Positions 46,122 to 57,356 of a stretch of 64,000 nucleotides of DNA are shown one piece after another (positions within the stretch are counted from its first letter, which is position 1; every line of letters begins with the position of its first letter). The stretch is taken from positions 186,001 through 250,000 of the forward strand of contig JAGTWJ010000002.1 in assembly GCA_020064725.1 (NCBI GenBank). The letters are read 5' to 3'. The stretch is from Drechslerella dactyloides (taxonomy: Eukaryota; Ascomycota; Orbiliomycetes; Orbiliales; Orbiliaceae). The position numbers and the translations under genes were made by a program. The notes below the pieces were generated by a model, which searched no databases, was not told the DNA's origin, and saw only the letters and a list, made by a program, of their open reading frames with translations.

Positions 46122-47321
46122 TTACGCCACCCAGTGCACGCCGTCGTATATTTCCAGCTCGATCTTGCCACCCGTCTGGAAATCGAAGAAGCCATGCGGC
46201 ACGTACTTCATGTACTCCTGTATCCGCACCCCGTCAAACTTGACGAAAAAAACACCACCCTGCTCCCGCGCCTCGGGCTCCAGCATCTTGATCGTCCGCA
46301 CGCTGCGAGAAATCGCGGCCACCAGCTGCCGTACCGTCACACAAGTCTCCCCTTCCGCCAGATCCAGCTCCGATAGCCGCCGTAGGTACCGCCCGTTGTT
46401 GCCGCCGTCCGTGCGGTGGTTGTAGGGGGTGTTCCGCCGGATGCGCTTGAAGGTCTCGAAGCCCCGGCCGTAGTGCACCTCCGTATCGCACATCGGCGAG
46501 TTGAACAGCGGCTCCGACCACTGCCACCGTCGGCTGAGCTGCAGCGCGACCCGGCCGCCGCCTGCGAAAGGGGCATCGTCGTCGCTGGCGCTATCGATCG
46601 TCGAGGTCTCGGATGTGCTGGCGGTGTCCGCCGTTGCTGTTTCCGGTGATGTCGTCAGGATGCCCGGCCGTCCGCCGAGCGAGTTGGCGTGCGAGTGCAG
46701 CTGCTCGTTGCCGATGAGAAAGAAGCCCTCGGGCGGGTTGATGTTGAAGTTGCTGCTGAGGCCGGTCCGGACGGCAGGGTCAACTTTGACGAAGAAGCCG
46801 AAGGACTGTTCGGCCTCGTGCATGAATCGATGCAGCAGGACGACGGACCCGCGGCCCAGGACCGCGGACTGCGGGATCCCACCCGTGTTTACATCTTCCG
46901 CATAGCTTAGCGGTGTCGCCTCATCGCTGGCGATCGTGACCGTGAGCTCACCGAAAGAGGTGCTGAGGTCGCCACTGCCGCTTTGATGCTTCGCTCGCCG
47001 CCCGCTGCTGTTGTTGTTATTACTACCACCCTTCGGGCCGTCGATGGCGGCGGGCTGCCGGTCAGGCAGGTAGCGCCGGTTGTGGGCCTTTGCTCGCGCG
47101 AGCTGGTCACGCCAGCGGGTGCACACCTGCGAGCAGGCGACCGTCTCCGTCCATTCGATCTCCTCGAGGATTTTGAGCTCGATCTCGAGCGGCAGGCTGT
47201 CGTAGCCCATTTTCGAAAGCGTCGACAGCAACCGCTGCTTCTTCGGGGAGATCGGGTCTGGACTTGCTGCTGCTGTCCTCAGGGCTTTCCTCGCCTTGTT
47301 TGAACTGTGGGAGGCACCCAT
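46122..47321 (-). CDS. F-box protein with N-myristoylation-like start (399 residues)
   Basis: Single exon on the minus strand. The first residues MGASHSS fit the myristoylation rule (Gly2, small residue, Ser6). The F-box is at about residues 38-75 (YDSLPLEIELKILEEIEWTE, then SQVCTRWRDQLA). The body has an Asn/Ser/Gly-rich linker, LLHRFMHEAEQSFGFFVKVD, an acidic Ser/Thr-rich insertion, ETCVTVRQLVAAISRSVRTI and the closing KIELEIYDGVHWV. The last two blocks align with RPLTLQRLVLGVRDIV and LEIWVQDGFSWVN of the gene at 54.8 kb. A membrane-tethered SCF adaptor is possible. Confidence 0.82.
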   Translation of the reverse strand: MGASHSSNKARKALRTAAASPDPISPKKQRLLSTLSKMGYDSLPLEIELKILEEIEWTETVACSQVCTRWRDQLARAKAHNRRYLPDRQPAAIDGPKGGSNNNNSSGRRAKHQSGSGDLSTSFGELTVTIASDEATPLSYAEDVNTGGIPQSAVLGRGSVVLLHRFMHEAEQSFGFFVKVDPAVRTGLSSNFNINPPEGFFLIGNEQLHSHANSLGGRPGILTTSPETATADTASTSETSTIDSASDDDAPFAGGGRVALQLSRRWQWSEPLFNSPMCDTEVHYGRGFETFKRIRRNTPYNHRTDGGNNGRYLRRLSELDLAEGETCVTVRQLVAAISRSVRTIKMLEPEAREQGGVFFVKFDGVRIQEYMKYVPHGFFDFQTGGKIELEIYDGVHWVA

Positions 47322-49381
47322 GGGGGTTGGAAAAATATATAGGTCGAGGTCCGCCGGGGCCCTTTTTATCCTCCTTGCCAGCTCTCGTTCCGGCTTTTAA
47401 AAATTCAGGCTTTCCTTTCGAAGCTTGCCCTAGCGCCGGGAGGTCGGGAATCGAAGCTGGATCGAAGCTACAGCGAATCGATGCAGATGTGTAACAATTG
47501 CAACTCTACCCTGCAGGGCAGGCTGGCCAGGCAGATCGAGCGAACAATCCAACAATGCAAGAATGCAAGTGGCTGATTGTCTTTCTTCAGATAGTCAGCT
47601 AGTCAGCTTGTCTCGCCGGCCTTGGTATTTAAGCAAATCGCTAGAGGTTCGGTCACATCAGGGTGAACGAAGGGAATTCTCTTCAAATACCAATGCATGC
47701 ATCCACCCCCCAGTTTCTCTCCGTCTTCATTCCAGCCTAAAGGAAGCAAGCCGAGTCGCCCCGAGCACTCGTTGCCGCCGCCGCTGCGCACCCACCCCCT
47801 TCCCTCGAACTAGACGGCTCCACTCCCTGGCCGCCTCGGATCGAGAAAAGGTCGAAAAGGCCTGAAAAGACCCCGAATTCATCCAATTGCGGAAAGTTCC
47901 AGCGCCCACCCCAAACACGGCTCGTGCTCGTGATGCGTGGATCTTGTATTATTTCTCGCTGTTGGAAGTGCACGATGCTGAAATGTTGGTCGCTAGCCTT
48001 CCAACACTGCACAAACGGGGGAAAGTTCAGCCAACCATCGCCCCTTTTAGCCCCAAAGTCTCAGGATCGGGTGTTCCGCTGGTGTCCTTTTTACATACTA
48101 TTGCCTTGTGCACGGACGGGAACCGTTCTCGTCCAGTCTTTGCAGGGAAGTGTGGTTATAGCGCCCGGTCTGCTATTGGGGAAAACTGGTGGTAGCGCAG
48201 TGGGGCGGCCTCCAGTTCTGCAGAAACATCGTCCTATCGCGAGATTCACGGGACGAGCTCGCTTCGCCTTGGGCGCTTAGCAGAACCCACCGATAACGTC
48301 TTTTCCCATCTTTCTCGCTCTCTCATTCATTCCTAGTTTTCCTTCTGGCGAGAGGAGAAAAGAGAAAGCAAGCCACCTCACATTGCATGACAGCTGCCAG
48401 CTGGGGGGGATTTAGAATGGGCAAGATTCAGAGAGGATGGGTAAATATTATCTGCAGCTGCTCTTGTTTGCCTGTTTGTTTGCCATGTTGGATGCCGAAT
48501 GCACAATGCTGCAGCTGCGTCATGTTGGATGTGGATACGCTACATTCAACAAGTCGCTACATGTACGCGGTGTACTGTGTACGGTACGCAGATGTCGGAC
48601 GTCGGTCGAAGAAGGTCGATGGAGCCTCCTAAACCCCCAAACTCGAGATGCATACGACGTCGAAGTCAACCCGCCGGAAAAGGGAGCGAGGGATACAGCC
48701 CCGAAGCCAGCTAACCGGCTGGAGTTAAGCTTAAAGCTCTGCCCTTCGCAATCGGGATAGCGCTCTGTTAGCTCACAAGTCCATGTTCAAACGTTCGTTG
48801 CACCGGTCCACCAGTTCACCATCTTTTGACGCTGAATGGATGGATGGATGTACCATGTGCGTGAAATCTCGTCGTTCGCGAGTCAACGAGTCGCAAAAGG
48901 GGGCGTCGATTCGAGGGTTGATGCGGGCTCACACCCTGGCTCGCTGGCGTGACAAGCCCCGGATGCGGGCCAAGATCAGACCGGCCGCAGCCTCGACGGA
49001 GCGCAGAGGAGGAAAACAGGAAACAATCAGCCGTGCGATTCGTATGTGTGGACTGACTCGGTAAGGTGTGCAACAGGTCTGGAAGTCCGGATGTATGTAC
49101 ATGTATGTATGTAAGGCTACTTTTGACTTTGGCGGGCGTGCGTCGACGTGCTGCATGAGGAGTTTTAAAATGACACGACGGCCGTATTATCGATAGACCG
49201 CGTGCCGGTTGTATCCCGCCCGTCCGCCTCGCACGGTTTTTATCACCCGGCCCGCACCTCGCCCGCCGCCCCGCAACGCGCAAAATGCAACACCAATATA
49301 ACCCCCAGTATGCATATATGCATCAACATTCTGTACACCAGGACTATTTAGATACCGTGTGAAGATATGTATCTATAAAGG
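47322..49381. other. Intergenic, no supported gene
   Basis: About 2 kb between the F-box gene start (-) and the F-box/LRR stop (-). A TATA-like run (TATATATT on the minus strand) lies just before the 47321 start. Short ORFs here look random. A short ATGTA microsatellite occurs near 49091-49112. Confidence 0.4.
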
Positions 49382-51237
49382 CTACCAGAATCTCCGCGAC
49401 TCGTCCCACAGCTTGCCCTCCCACCGCCCATCGTACAGCCACGGATACCGATACCCCAGCTCCCGAACGCTGATGCACTCCGGATCCTCGTCCACCCAAA
49501 GCTCCTTGTCCGTCAGATACACCGTCGGCCAGTTGTCCGAGTTCTTCGACTGGATGAGTCCGAAACGGCGATAGTGGTTGTGCTCCTCGTAGAGCTCCGT
49601 GTCGCTGAGGATTACTGCCTTCAAGGCCGGCAGGAAATCCGGGTGAACGAGCTTGATGAACACGCTCGCTGCGTGTCCGCGAGATCTCAGAGGCTGCTCG
49701 CGAGATCTCGGAGGCGGCGCTGAGGGCCTGGTTATCTCATCCCGGCTGCGCGGGTCTTCGTAGGACCCGATGGGTTCATTTAGGATGTGCACGAGCTGCA
49801 GGCTGTCCGATCGAATATCCCATTCCTAGACAATACATCACAAGAGAATATTCCGTCAGCGAATTCGCTGAAGCCGCGTACTGTGAATTCTTAGGCCGGG
49901 AAAACTACAATCAACTTACCAGCCATTTGACGGTCAGCTCGAGCACCTGCAGGGCTTTGAGGTCGGCAATGACGTCCCGCTGCCGCTCACGGTACTGCGT
50001 CTCGTTAAGATACCCATCGATGAAGTTCATGTCCACCCAATCCGACGAGCATATCCGCAGCCGCTTCAGCGTCTCCCGCGCCCGGAACAAGCAGTGATTG
50101 TTCGGCTTGAACTTCGTCACCTGCGGCAGATTGCACACCCACAGCTCCTCCAGCACCTGACATCTGTTCAACAACGCGTTCAGCTGCACGTTGCGGTAAA
50201 TGTAGCGCTCGTCCTGCGACAGCGAGTTGGGCCCGCTGTACACGACGCCCAGACAGAGGTGCAGCCGCCTGACGTTCCGTAAGTCCAGCGTTCCAAAGTA
50301 GAACTTGTCGTCCTGATCGCACAGCAGCCCGTCCGGCTCGCCGCGGTCGACGCACTCGAATTGAAACATGGTGAGCGCGCTGCCGAACCGTTGGTCCGGG
50401 TGTTGGACAGCCCATCGGCCGAACGGGAGGTCGTTACCGTACAAGCACAGCTCGCGCAGCTTATCCAGTCTGAAGATGCTATCGAGCAGCTCCTCGCCTT
50501 CGCCCCATGGCAACAGAAAGTGGACCGGCAGCCCGTGCACTTCTTGGAAGAGCAGACTGAGGCTCCGCAGTTGCTGCAGCTTCCCGAGCAAAGTAGCGAG
50601 CGCCAGGACGTCCATACGGGGCATCCGGCAATTCAGCATGCGGAGCGACAGGGTGCGGAGTGTCGGCGCACATTTTGCCAGGGCACGAAAATACTGGACG
50701 TCCTCAGCCTTCTCTGAGATGTCCAGGTGCACGGCATGCAGATTCGTCTCCGTGGACAGCAGCGGCATGATGAACTCGCGACTCCGGTGTGAGGCGGGCA
50801 GCGCGAGAGACATCAGGCGGCCGGGGCTGGTCAGAATCTTCGGCAGCTCAAGTTCAATGCACTTAATAGTCGTCTGAGAGATGCCCCTGCCGCGCCGGGG
50901 GAGGACGACGTGTACATTGCGGATGTGCTTGAGGTTTCGGTTCAACCCTTGCAGCGGAAACAGGCTTCGGGTCTGGTGTTGCGCGAGACCCCAGCTGGAG
51001 TCCGGCCGAAGAGTGACGGTGGAGTAGAGGATTGGAGTTGCGATCGCGGAGACATTTCTGGAGACCAGGCAGAGGTTTGTGAGCTCTGGGAAGGCAGGCA
51101 CCTGGAGCACGGCGCACAAGTTAGCTGTTGACTCTCGGATTCTATATGCATGGATGCAACCCCGCGAGGCTTCGGGTGTGTACCAGTCCATAGATCTGTG
51201 CCTGCAGCTCCACCGGCAAGTTGGCTAGGTGCGACAT
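49382..51237 (-). CDS. F-box/LRR-like protein, copy 1 (559 residues)
   Basis: Three exons on the minus strand: 51237-51184 (18 codons), 51101-49920 and 49825-49382. The F-box is split by the first intron: MSHLANLPVELQAQIYGL joins VPAFPELTNLCLVSRNVSAI. Leucine-rich repeat-like segments follow (LRTLSLRMLNC, LRSLSLLFQEV, LRELCLYGNDLPF, LRRLHLCLGVVY, LEELWVCNLPQV, LKRLRICSSDWV). The C-terminus is polar and ends in YDGRWEGKLWDESRRFW. LRRs in such proteins bind the substrate to be ubiquitinated. The next gene has the same order and orientation, so they look like an old tandem pair. Confidence 0.85.
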
Positions 51238-51704
51238 TTCGATCGCGGGTGACTTGAATTGACCGATCGGTCTGCAGGCATGCAAGATGAAGCCGAGATG
51301 TCCGCGCTGACTGCAGTGCTAGTCGAGTGGAGGGGCAATCTACGGCCTTGCCAGAAGACGCGTTGCAGCGCGAGTCCAGCCTGCGGTTTTGGCAGTCGTC
51401 CAATCAAATTCACTTGTTCAGCGGCAGGTGGAGCCAACTGTCCTAACCGGATCGAGTTGCATGCGACTCAAGAGACTGGCGCACTTCGGAATAAAATTCT
51501 ACGGCGAGATATTGCTATCTAGGATGGGGACATTTATTGACATGCATGCGTAATTGAAAGTGATATATGATACATATTGCTGGGTATATTGATGAAATGT
51601 GCTAAAACCTCGACACCCTGATCAAATTGTCGGCCAACCAGAATTTGGATGAAATCGTCGCCATACACTTTCATACACTATGATATTATATGCTACCCTC
51701 GATG
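51238..51704. other. Spacer between the two F-box/LRR genes
   Basis: About 470 bp that should hold the promoter of the 49.4-kb gene and the 3' UTR of the 51.7-kb gene. No gene is seen. Confidence 0.5.
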
Positions 51705-53826
51705 TTAAAGCCAGAGGGATCCGTTGCTATACGCCGCGTTAGTAAGCTTAAGGCTTCAATCCTTCCAGACTTGTAATCCAATATCATTTTTCAAAAAACA
51801 TACCTATCAGACCAAGGCACGTCTCGTCGCTCGAACTCCATTATCCGCATATGAGGATACAGCCACCTCACCTCCTCAATTGTCGTCTCCGTCAGTCCCG
51901 GTGAAATCTCACCATCCGCAGACACGGACGTATAATCTACCAAGTATATTTCCGGGTGCTGCGTAAATATATACGGAGGCGGCGGATAATCCAGCGGACA
52001 GGGATGAGACGGCGGCAGGAGCATGAAGAAGGAGATGATGCGCAGTTTTGGCTCCTTGCCTTTGAGTTTTGTGTGGTGCAGGTGGTTCTTCGCGAGCGAG
52101 AGTGCGCTGTTCTGTGTGCTGAAAGTGCCACGGGCGGACCGTGGAGTCCCCACTATTCGAAGAACGCGCACGCTATCTGGCAGAATTATCTGTGGTGCAT
52201 TAGCGATACCGTCAACGCTTATAGAAGTATTTTGGAAATACTACTTACCGGCCGACTATCTCGTACTAGATCGACTCCAAGCGCTACCTCTTCCAACCGG
52301 CCCCAGCTGGACAGGAAGAACCCGTCGTACCCAGACCCCGGTGGCGCCTCAAACTTGATAGTTCGCAGCATGTTGTCCAGCACATAGCTGGAATTCTTAT
52401 GCTCCATCCACAGCCGCTTTAGAGACTTGCTATGATGTTGCTTGATCAAGTCGTATTTCGGCAGATTTTGTTCTCTTGGGATGATAATGTAAAGCGTCTC
52501 AAGCGGCGCGACTCTCGATATGATGGTTTCAAAAGTCTCGGGCGAGCACGTCTCGACGAGCTGGAGGGACTTTAAGTTTGGCATGACCTCTGCGTTGCAG
52601 ACCGTCTGCAGAAGTGACTCGATCCTCGGACACTGCTGTAGGCGAAGCATGCGCAGCTTCTTGTAGTCTATCAGATTCCTCGCGCAGTCGTTGAGCAGCC
52701 GGCCGAGGTTTGGAAACCCCGAGATGTAGAGGTCCCGCAGCTTGTGCAACACCACTTTTGTTTTCGGGAACGTGAAGGAGTCCGAAAAAAGATCCGGGTA
52801 TCCGAGAAAGCTCTTTAATTGGCTGCCGGGCGGGCAGATTATTGCGAGCGATTCGAGTGTGTGGTCTTTATTTATGAGCAGCATCCATAGGTCCCGTACG
52901 TGCCGCAGGTAGGACATATCGGTGATGTAGAGAGATCTAAGGTGCGGGAAGAGGAGGTGATAGTTTATCGCTCTCATCTGGTCGGAGATTTCTATCGTTG
53001 AGAACATGGTAGAGAAGGATAAAGCGAGAGATTGTATGTTCGGCTGGTTTTGGAGAAATGAAACGGTGGGGAAGATTGGAGGATCGCTGTCGACAGCACC
53101 GTTCCAACCGCTATATCTGGATCCCCGTTACCGATATCTTAGTAAGGCCATTATCTAAAGACATCTAGAGAACTTGGTAACGAGATGGAAAGCTTACACA
53201 AAGGTTTGCAGCTGCCCCGGCGACACCGATGAAGTCATAAAGTCGCTGAGCTTCTCGACAGTCAAGTCTCCGCATGCTAGCGGCAGCGACAGAGAGTTCG
53301 GAAACACCGATAACCAAAGGCTTTTGGTGAACTTTCCAAACCTCGGATAGTCCATTTTGAGGACGCCAGTTCTCGACCCCACACGGTCACCGTTGAACCT
53401 GAGAAGTACATCGCCAGAGTACAGGTGTTCTATAGCGATATCCTTAAACAGCCTGCATGTAAGGCATAGACGATACAGCGCCGATTTTGCAGGGGTCAGC
53501 TAAGTAAAAGCAGGCGAAATTCGCCGATCGAGTTAGTGGCAATCGACTATGCATATCGACGGTCCATGGATATCTGTAGCAAGGATTATCGAGCCTGCGA
53601 GGTATCTTACGTATTCGAATATCAGATGGAGAATCTCCGGTGGTAGTCTGACCAGAGATGGGACATTTGGCAGCTCAATGGCCCCCGCGCTCGGGGTTGA
53701 CCGTGGGCTCTCGATCTCCGTCTCATTCTGATTCGACTGGTTTCCGCTCCCGTCTTTACTCGGGGGTGGGTCGCATGCATCACGATGCGCGGATTCTGGC
53801 GCCATCGGTGACCGCGAGCCGTGCAC
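51705..53826 (-). CDS. F-box/LRR-like protein, copy 2 (572 residues)
   Basis: Five exons on the minus strand: 53826-53611, 53499-53200, 53043-52249, 52189-51804 and 51726-51705. A polar N-terminus leads to the F-box (VRLPPEILHLIFEYLTPAKS, then LYRLCLTCRLFKDIAIEHLY), again split by an intron. LRR-like segments include FPNIQSLALSF, LRSLYITDMSYLRHV, LRDLYISGFPNLG, LRMLRLQQCPRIE and LKSLQLVETCSPE. The last exon (22 nt) is supported by a TACTAAC branch site before its acceptor; reading through instead would end at a stop 10 nt into the intron. Role: SCF adaptor of unknown target. Confidence 0.82.
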
Positions 53827-54829
53827 GTGAGCCTTGTTGTTGAATGCGCCCGAATCGATGATTGGCTTTGTCCCTTTGTGGGAGACGATTCAGGGCTCAG
53901 CAGAGGTACGATGGTACCTACACGGTAGGTGGAACTGCGGTCGTCTAACTGCGGCATGTGCGCGGGGCCTGCAGCCGAGCCCGACAAGTGACGTGCGCGG
54001 AATGCAACACACAAAATTTGCAAAATACCACACTACGATCAGGGGGCAGCGCTGCCGATGCTTCTTGAAATTAACAATCGGCCAGCTGGCCTCGTTAATT
54101 TTATCTTTGCGAGGGTTAATTATGATACGAGACTGAGGGATAAGATTGAGCCCGCAGAATCAGCTAACATCATGAAGCGCGTCAAGTCCAGATCAAACGT
54201 CGTGACCATGGACCTTGAGATTAGATCGGTAGTGGTGATTCCGGAAATATCTCGACGCGGATGTCGGACTTTGGCTTCGTATCATTTCACTCATGCAGCT
54301 TAAGTAAATGCTATGGAAGATATGTAGGAAATAGACTTGCTGATCTCAATAGGCATACGGCGTCGCCTTAATAACTGGCGTGCGGCTGACATGGTCGCCA
54401 CCGGGCCTTTTCTTGGACAGGATTTAATTTGAATACAAAATACACTCTATATATACTCTAATTAGCTAATCGGGCTGCTAGCAGAGTAAAATTGGTGAGC
54501 ATCCTGCAAACCTACGAAGGGAACTTTGTTCAAATTTCCAGACTTCTATATCGCGATAACTGGAGCCTACGCTACATTGAGATCATAATACGTCATTGGA
54601 CATCACGGCAGTTCACTGTGTTGGAGACCAATCTACAACATTCGCTTAGTAATAGGTGCGGTGTAAACAAGGATCCAATGAACAACGGGCCAAACCGGCT
54701 TTCGAAATTTAAAGAGCCTCCCAGCTCTTGATAAATACATCGAAGCAAGAAGCTCGAAAGCGGTTATTATCAGATCGAGGCGAATTGGATTCTCATTCCC
54801 ATCCTAGGTCAAGCGTATCAAGCTGCACG
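53827..54829. other. Divergent promoter region
   Basis: It separates the F-box/LRR gene (-) from an F-box gene (+). Mixed AT-rich sequence with a TATATATA run near 54451; no supported gene. The frame upstream of 54830 stays open but has no ATG. Confidence 0.45.
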
Positions 54830-55819
54830 ATGGGCGAAACGCGACTCGTGTCCACCTCGTCCGAGGAACCTACCTCCTTCAACTGGGGCAACCTGCCTCT
54901 CGAACTCGCTCGTCTGATTCTGGACAACGTCGAATGGCCATCCCATTCAATCTGCCGCCAGGTCTGCCATGACTGGCGCTTATACTTCGACGAACCGAGG
55001 CAAATATCGAAACGATACCACACCCCGAAATACGTATACCGAGTCATCCACAAAGTTACGGAAGCGGGTGGAATGCCGAGGCTCCGAATGATTGAACATC
55101 CGGAGATCAAAGTACGCGGTGGGCACCAAATCCACCGGATCTTGGGAGAGCCCGGTCTCGGCTTCTTCCTCTACATTGATGATAAGACACGCGACGTCAA
55201 GCATCGACCAGGGTATTATTTCGCTATTAGCGAGCAGGGGAGCAAAGTGTCTAATCGCAACGAGACCGACCTACGAGGTTACTTTCCGGAGCCTTCGGAC
55301 GGCCTGCTTATGCACCCATCGCCTGCAAATATCAGGGCTGCGAGAAGCAGGTCGGCGCAACCTAAAGCCTCGCGAGTTCTGGGAGGACTGCCAGCGGGAT
55401 ATGTAACGGGGGCGTGGTGCGTTCGGCTGGATCATCTGCCGTTTGGTGACGAGCTCGCGGTGATGACTCAGCCGGAGAAATTCGAGGTTCAGGTGCTGCT
55501 CACGAGCTATTCCGGGAAGCGCGACACCCTCACACCGCGAATTGCACAGTGGTTAAACGACTCGGATTCCAGACCACTGACACTTCAGAGATTGGTGCTG
55601 GGCGTTCGCGATATAGTGGCGCAGGAAATTGTCAAAAACATGAGGAGGATTCGTGGCGATATGTTTGTTCGATTCTCAGGAATGGTCAACTTGCCGCAGA
55701 GTCTTACGGCGGAGGTATTGACCGTGTCTCTGGAAATCTGGGTTCAAGATGGTTTCAGTTGGGTGAATTGTGATTCGCGAAAGTACAAATCGATGCTGTT
55801 AGGCGAGTATATTGATTAG
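54830..55819 (+). CDS. F-box protein (329 residues)
   Basis: Single exon; the first ATG of the frame is at 54830 (MGETRLVS). The F-box is at residues 17-53 (FNWGNLPLELARLILDNVEW, then CRQVCHDWRLYF). GHQIHRILGEPGLGFFLYID, PLTLQRLVLGVRDIV and the closing LEIWVQDGFSWVN align with the gene at 46.1 kb, which makes them clear paralogues on opposite strands 8 kb apart. Gly2 is present but position 6 is Leu, so myristoylation is less likely here. Confidence 0.82.
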   Translation: MGETRLVSTSSEEPTSFNWGNLPLELARLILDNVEWPSHSICRQVCHDWRLYFDEPRQISKRYHTPKYVYRVIHKVTEAGGMPRLRMIEHPEIKVRGGHQIHRILGEPGLGFFLYIDDKTRDVKHRPGYYFAISEQGSKVSNRNETDLRGYFPEPSDGLLMHPSPANIRAARSRSAQPKASRVLGGLPAGYVTGAWCVRLDHLPFGDELAVMTQPEKFEVQVLLTSYSGKRDTLTPRIAQWLNDSDSRPLTLQRLVLGVRDIVAQEIVKNMRRIRGDMFVRFSGMVNLPQSLTAEVLTVSLEIWVQDGFSWVNCDSRKYKSMLLGEYID

Positions 55820-56102
55820 GGAGCTGAAGGAGCAGAATTCTACTGAAACACCGAGCGCATGTATGGTTGTGGGATGCATCATTATGTGAGAGGATTCGTA
55901 TGACCTGTTCTCAAGGTCCACTTGCATTGTCATCATTCAGATTAGAATATATCCGTGGCCTCGTGTGTAGCATTATTTACATGAATTTGTATATCAATCA
56001 AGTCGCAATCAAGTCGCAATCTTCAGATATTTTAGCCTTGCATTTTAAACAAACCGGAACTCGCATGTATCATGAAATTCCGCAAGAAAGCATCATACGC
56101 CT

Positions 56103-57356
56103 CTAAAACACGAAGAACAAAGCAAGCAGGCACAGAAGAAATGAGGCAAAGCTGCTCTGGTTGAACAGGTGGAGAGCGCCAGCTGAGGCCGATGATGGCT
56201 CGTCAGCTGTGGCTGCCGGTGGTGCTGACGTCCTCGCCGGCGCATCGGTGACCTGCCCTTTCGCAGCTCCGGTGCTCGGATTGGCCGTCTGGATGACCAA
56301 GATATCGCTGTTTGAACTTTCGGTCTTGGAGCTAGGTTGCTCCACGGTGAATTGGCCGGATGGTACGGCTTTTGTAGGAGTCTCCTGTGATACGGCAGGA
56401 GTCGTCGGGTCTTCGGGAGGTGGCGCAACTGCAGCTGTGGACGATGTGTGCACCTTAGTAACCTCTACACTACTAGTAGTTTCTCGAGCGAAAGTAGAAG
56501 TAGAGGGAGATGCTGTGGACGTAGACGATTCTACGAGAGTGGTAGATGAAGTTCCATCCGTTGCTACAAGCTTGGGACTATCTTCTGATGGAGATGAAAG
56601 CTCCGAGGCAGAGGATGAAAATACAGGATAAACAACTTCGAAAGTCGTGGGTGAAGGAGCAGGAGCAGGAGCAGGAGCAAATGTAGTCGTTGGGGGAAGT
56701 ATGGAGGATGAAGATGCCGGAGATGTATAAAGTGGCTCTGGCGGTGGCGTGTAGACAGACTCTACAGGACTTGGAAAGGATTCAGGCTGCACAATCGCTA
56801 CAGAGGTAGACGGAAGAGCCGTCGAGGTATCGCTTGGCTTACCCGCTCCATCTAGGCGCTGTGCAGAGTTGGTACTGGTGCGTTTACGGTTGCAAAATGT
56901 CAGACCGAAGTCCAACAGAGCTGTGTGAATTCACTCAGAAGTTAGTTGAACGCAAGAAACTGGGTAGTATGTTTGTACGATGGGCATGGGTAGGCATGGG
57001 TGACATACCGGCGTTATCTTCAAAACGGCATCCCATGAAAGTGCATGACAGCATACGCTGCCAGTAAATCTGGCTGTCACAAATGCAGGCGTTATCGGAT
57101 TGCGGGCAGCCCGTAGCTTCGACAGCTGGTTTGAAGCATGGTTTCTGCCAGAAAAGTCAACGTTAGCACTTTCTCCGTGTATGTATGCGCATGCGGCTAT
57201 TTCTAACATGGCTTTCCGTGCAGAGTTCTGTTCAATACATACCGCGCACTCTGGAAGGCCTGGGGGGTCTGCTCTCATGGCTATGCTTCTCGCCAGTATG
57301 GTTTGCGACAGCAGCGGGCCTAGGAGCGCCAGGGAGGCTAGCGATAAGCGACGCAT
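56103..57356 (-). CDS. CFEM-domain GPI-anchored surface protein
   Basis: Three exons on the minus strand (57356-57243, 57144-57009, 56920-56103) give 355 residues. A signal peptide (MRRLSLASLALLGPLLSQTI) leads into a CFEM domain whose eight cysteines appear only after splicing: LPECAKPCFKPAVEATGC, SDNACICDSQ, MLSCTFMGC and LTFC. CICDS provides the conserved Asp next to a Cys that binds haem iron in known CFEM proteins. A ~230-residue Ser/Thr/Pro stalk follows and a C-terminal hydrophobic tail (ASFLLCLLALFFVF) suits a GPI signal. The likely place is the plasma membrane or cell wall, for haem uptake or host contact. Confidence 0.88.
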
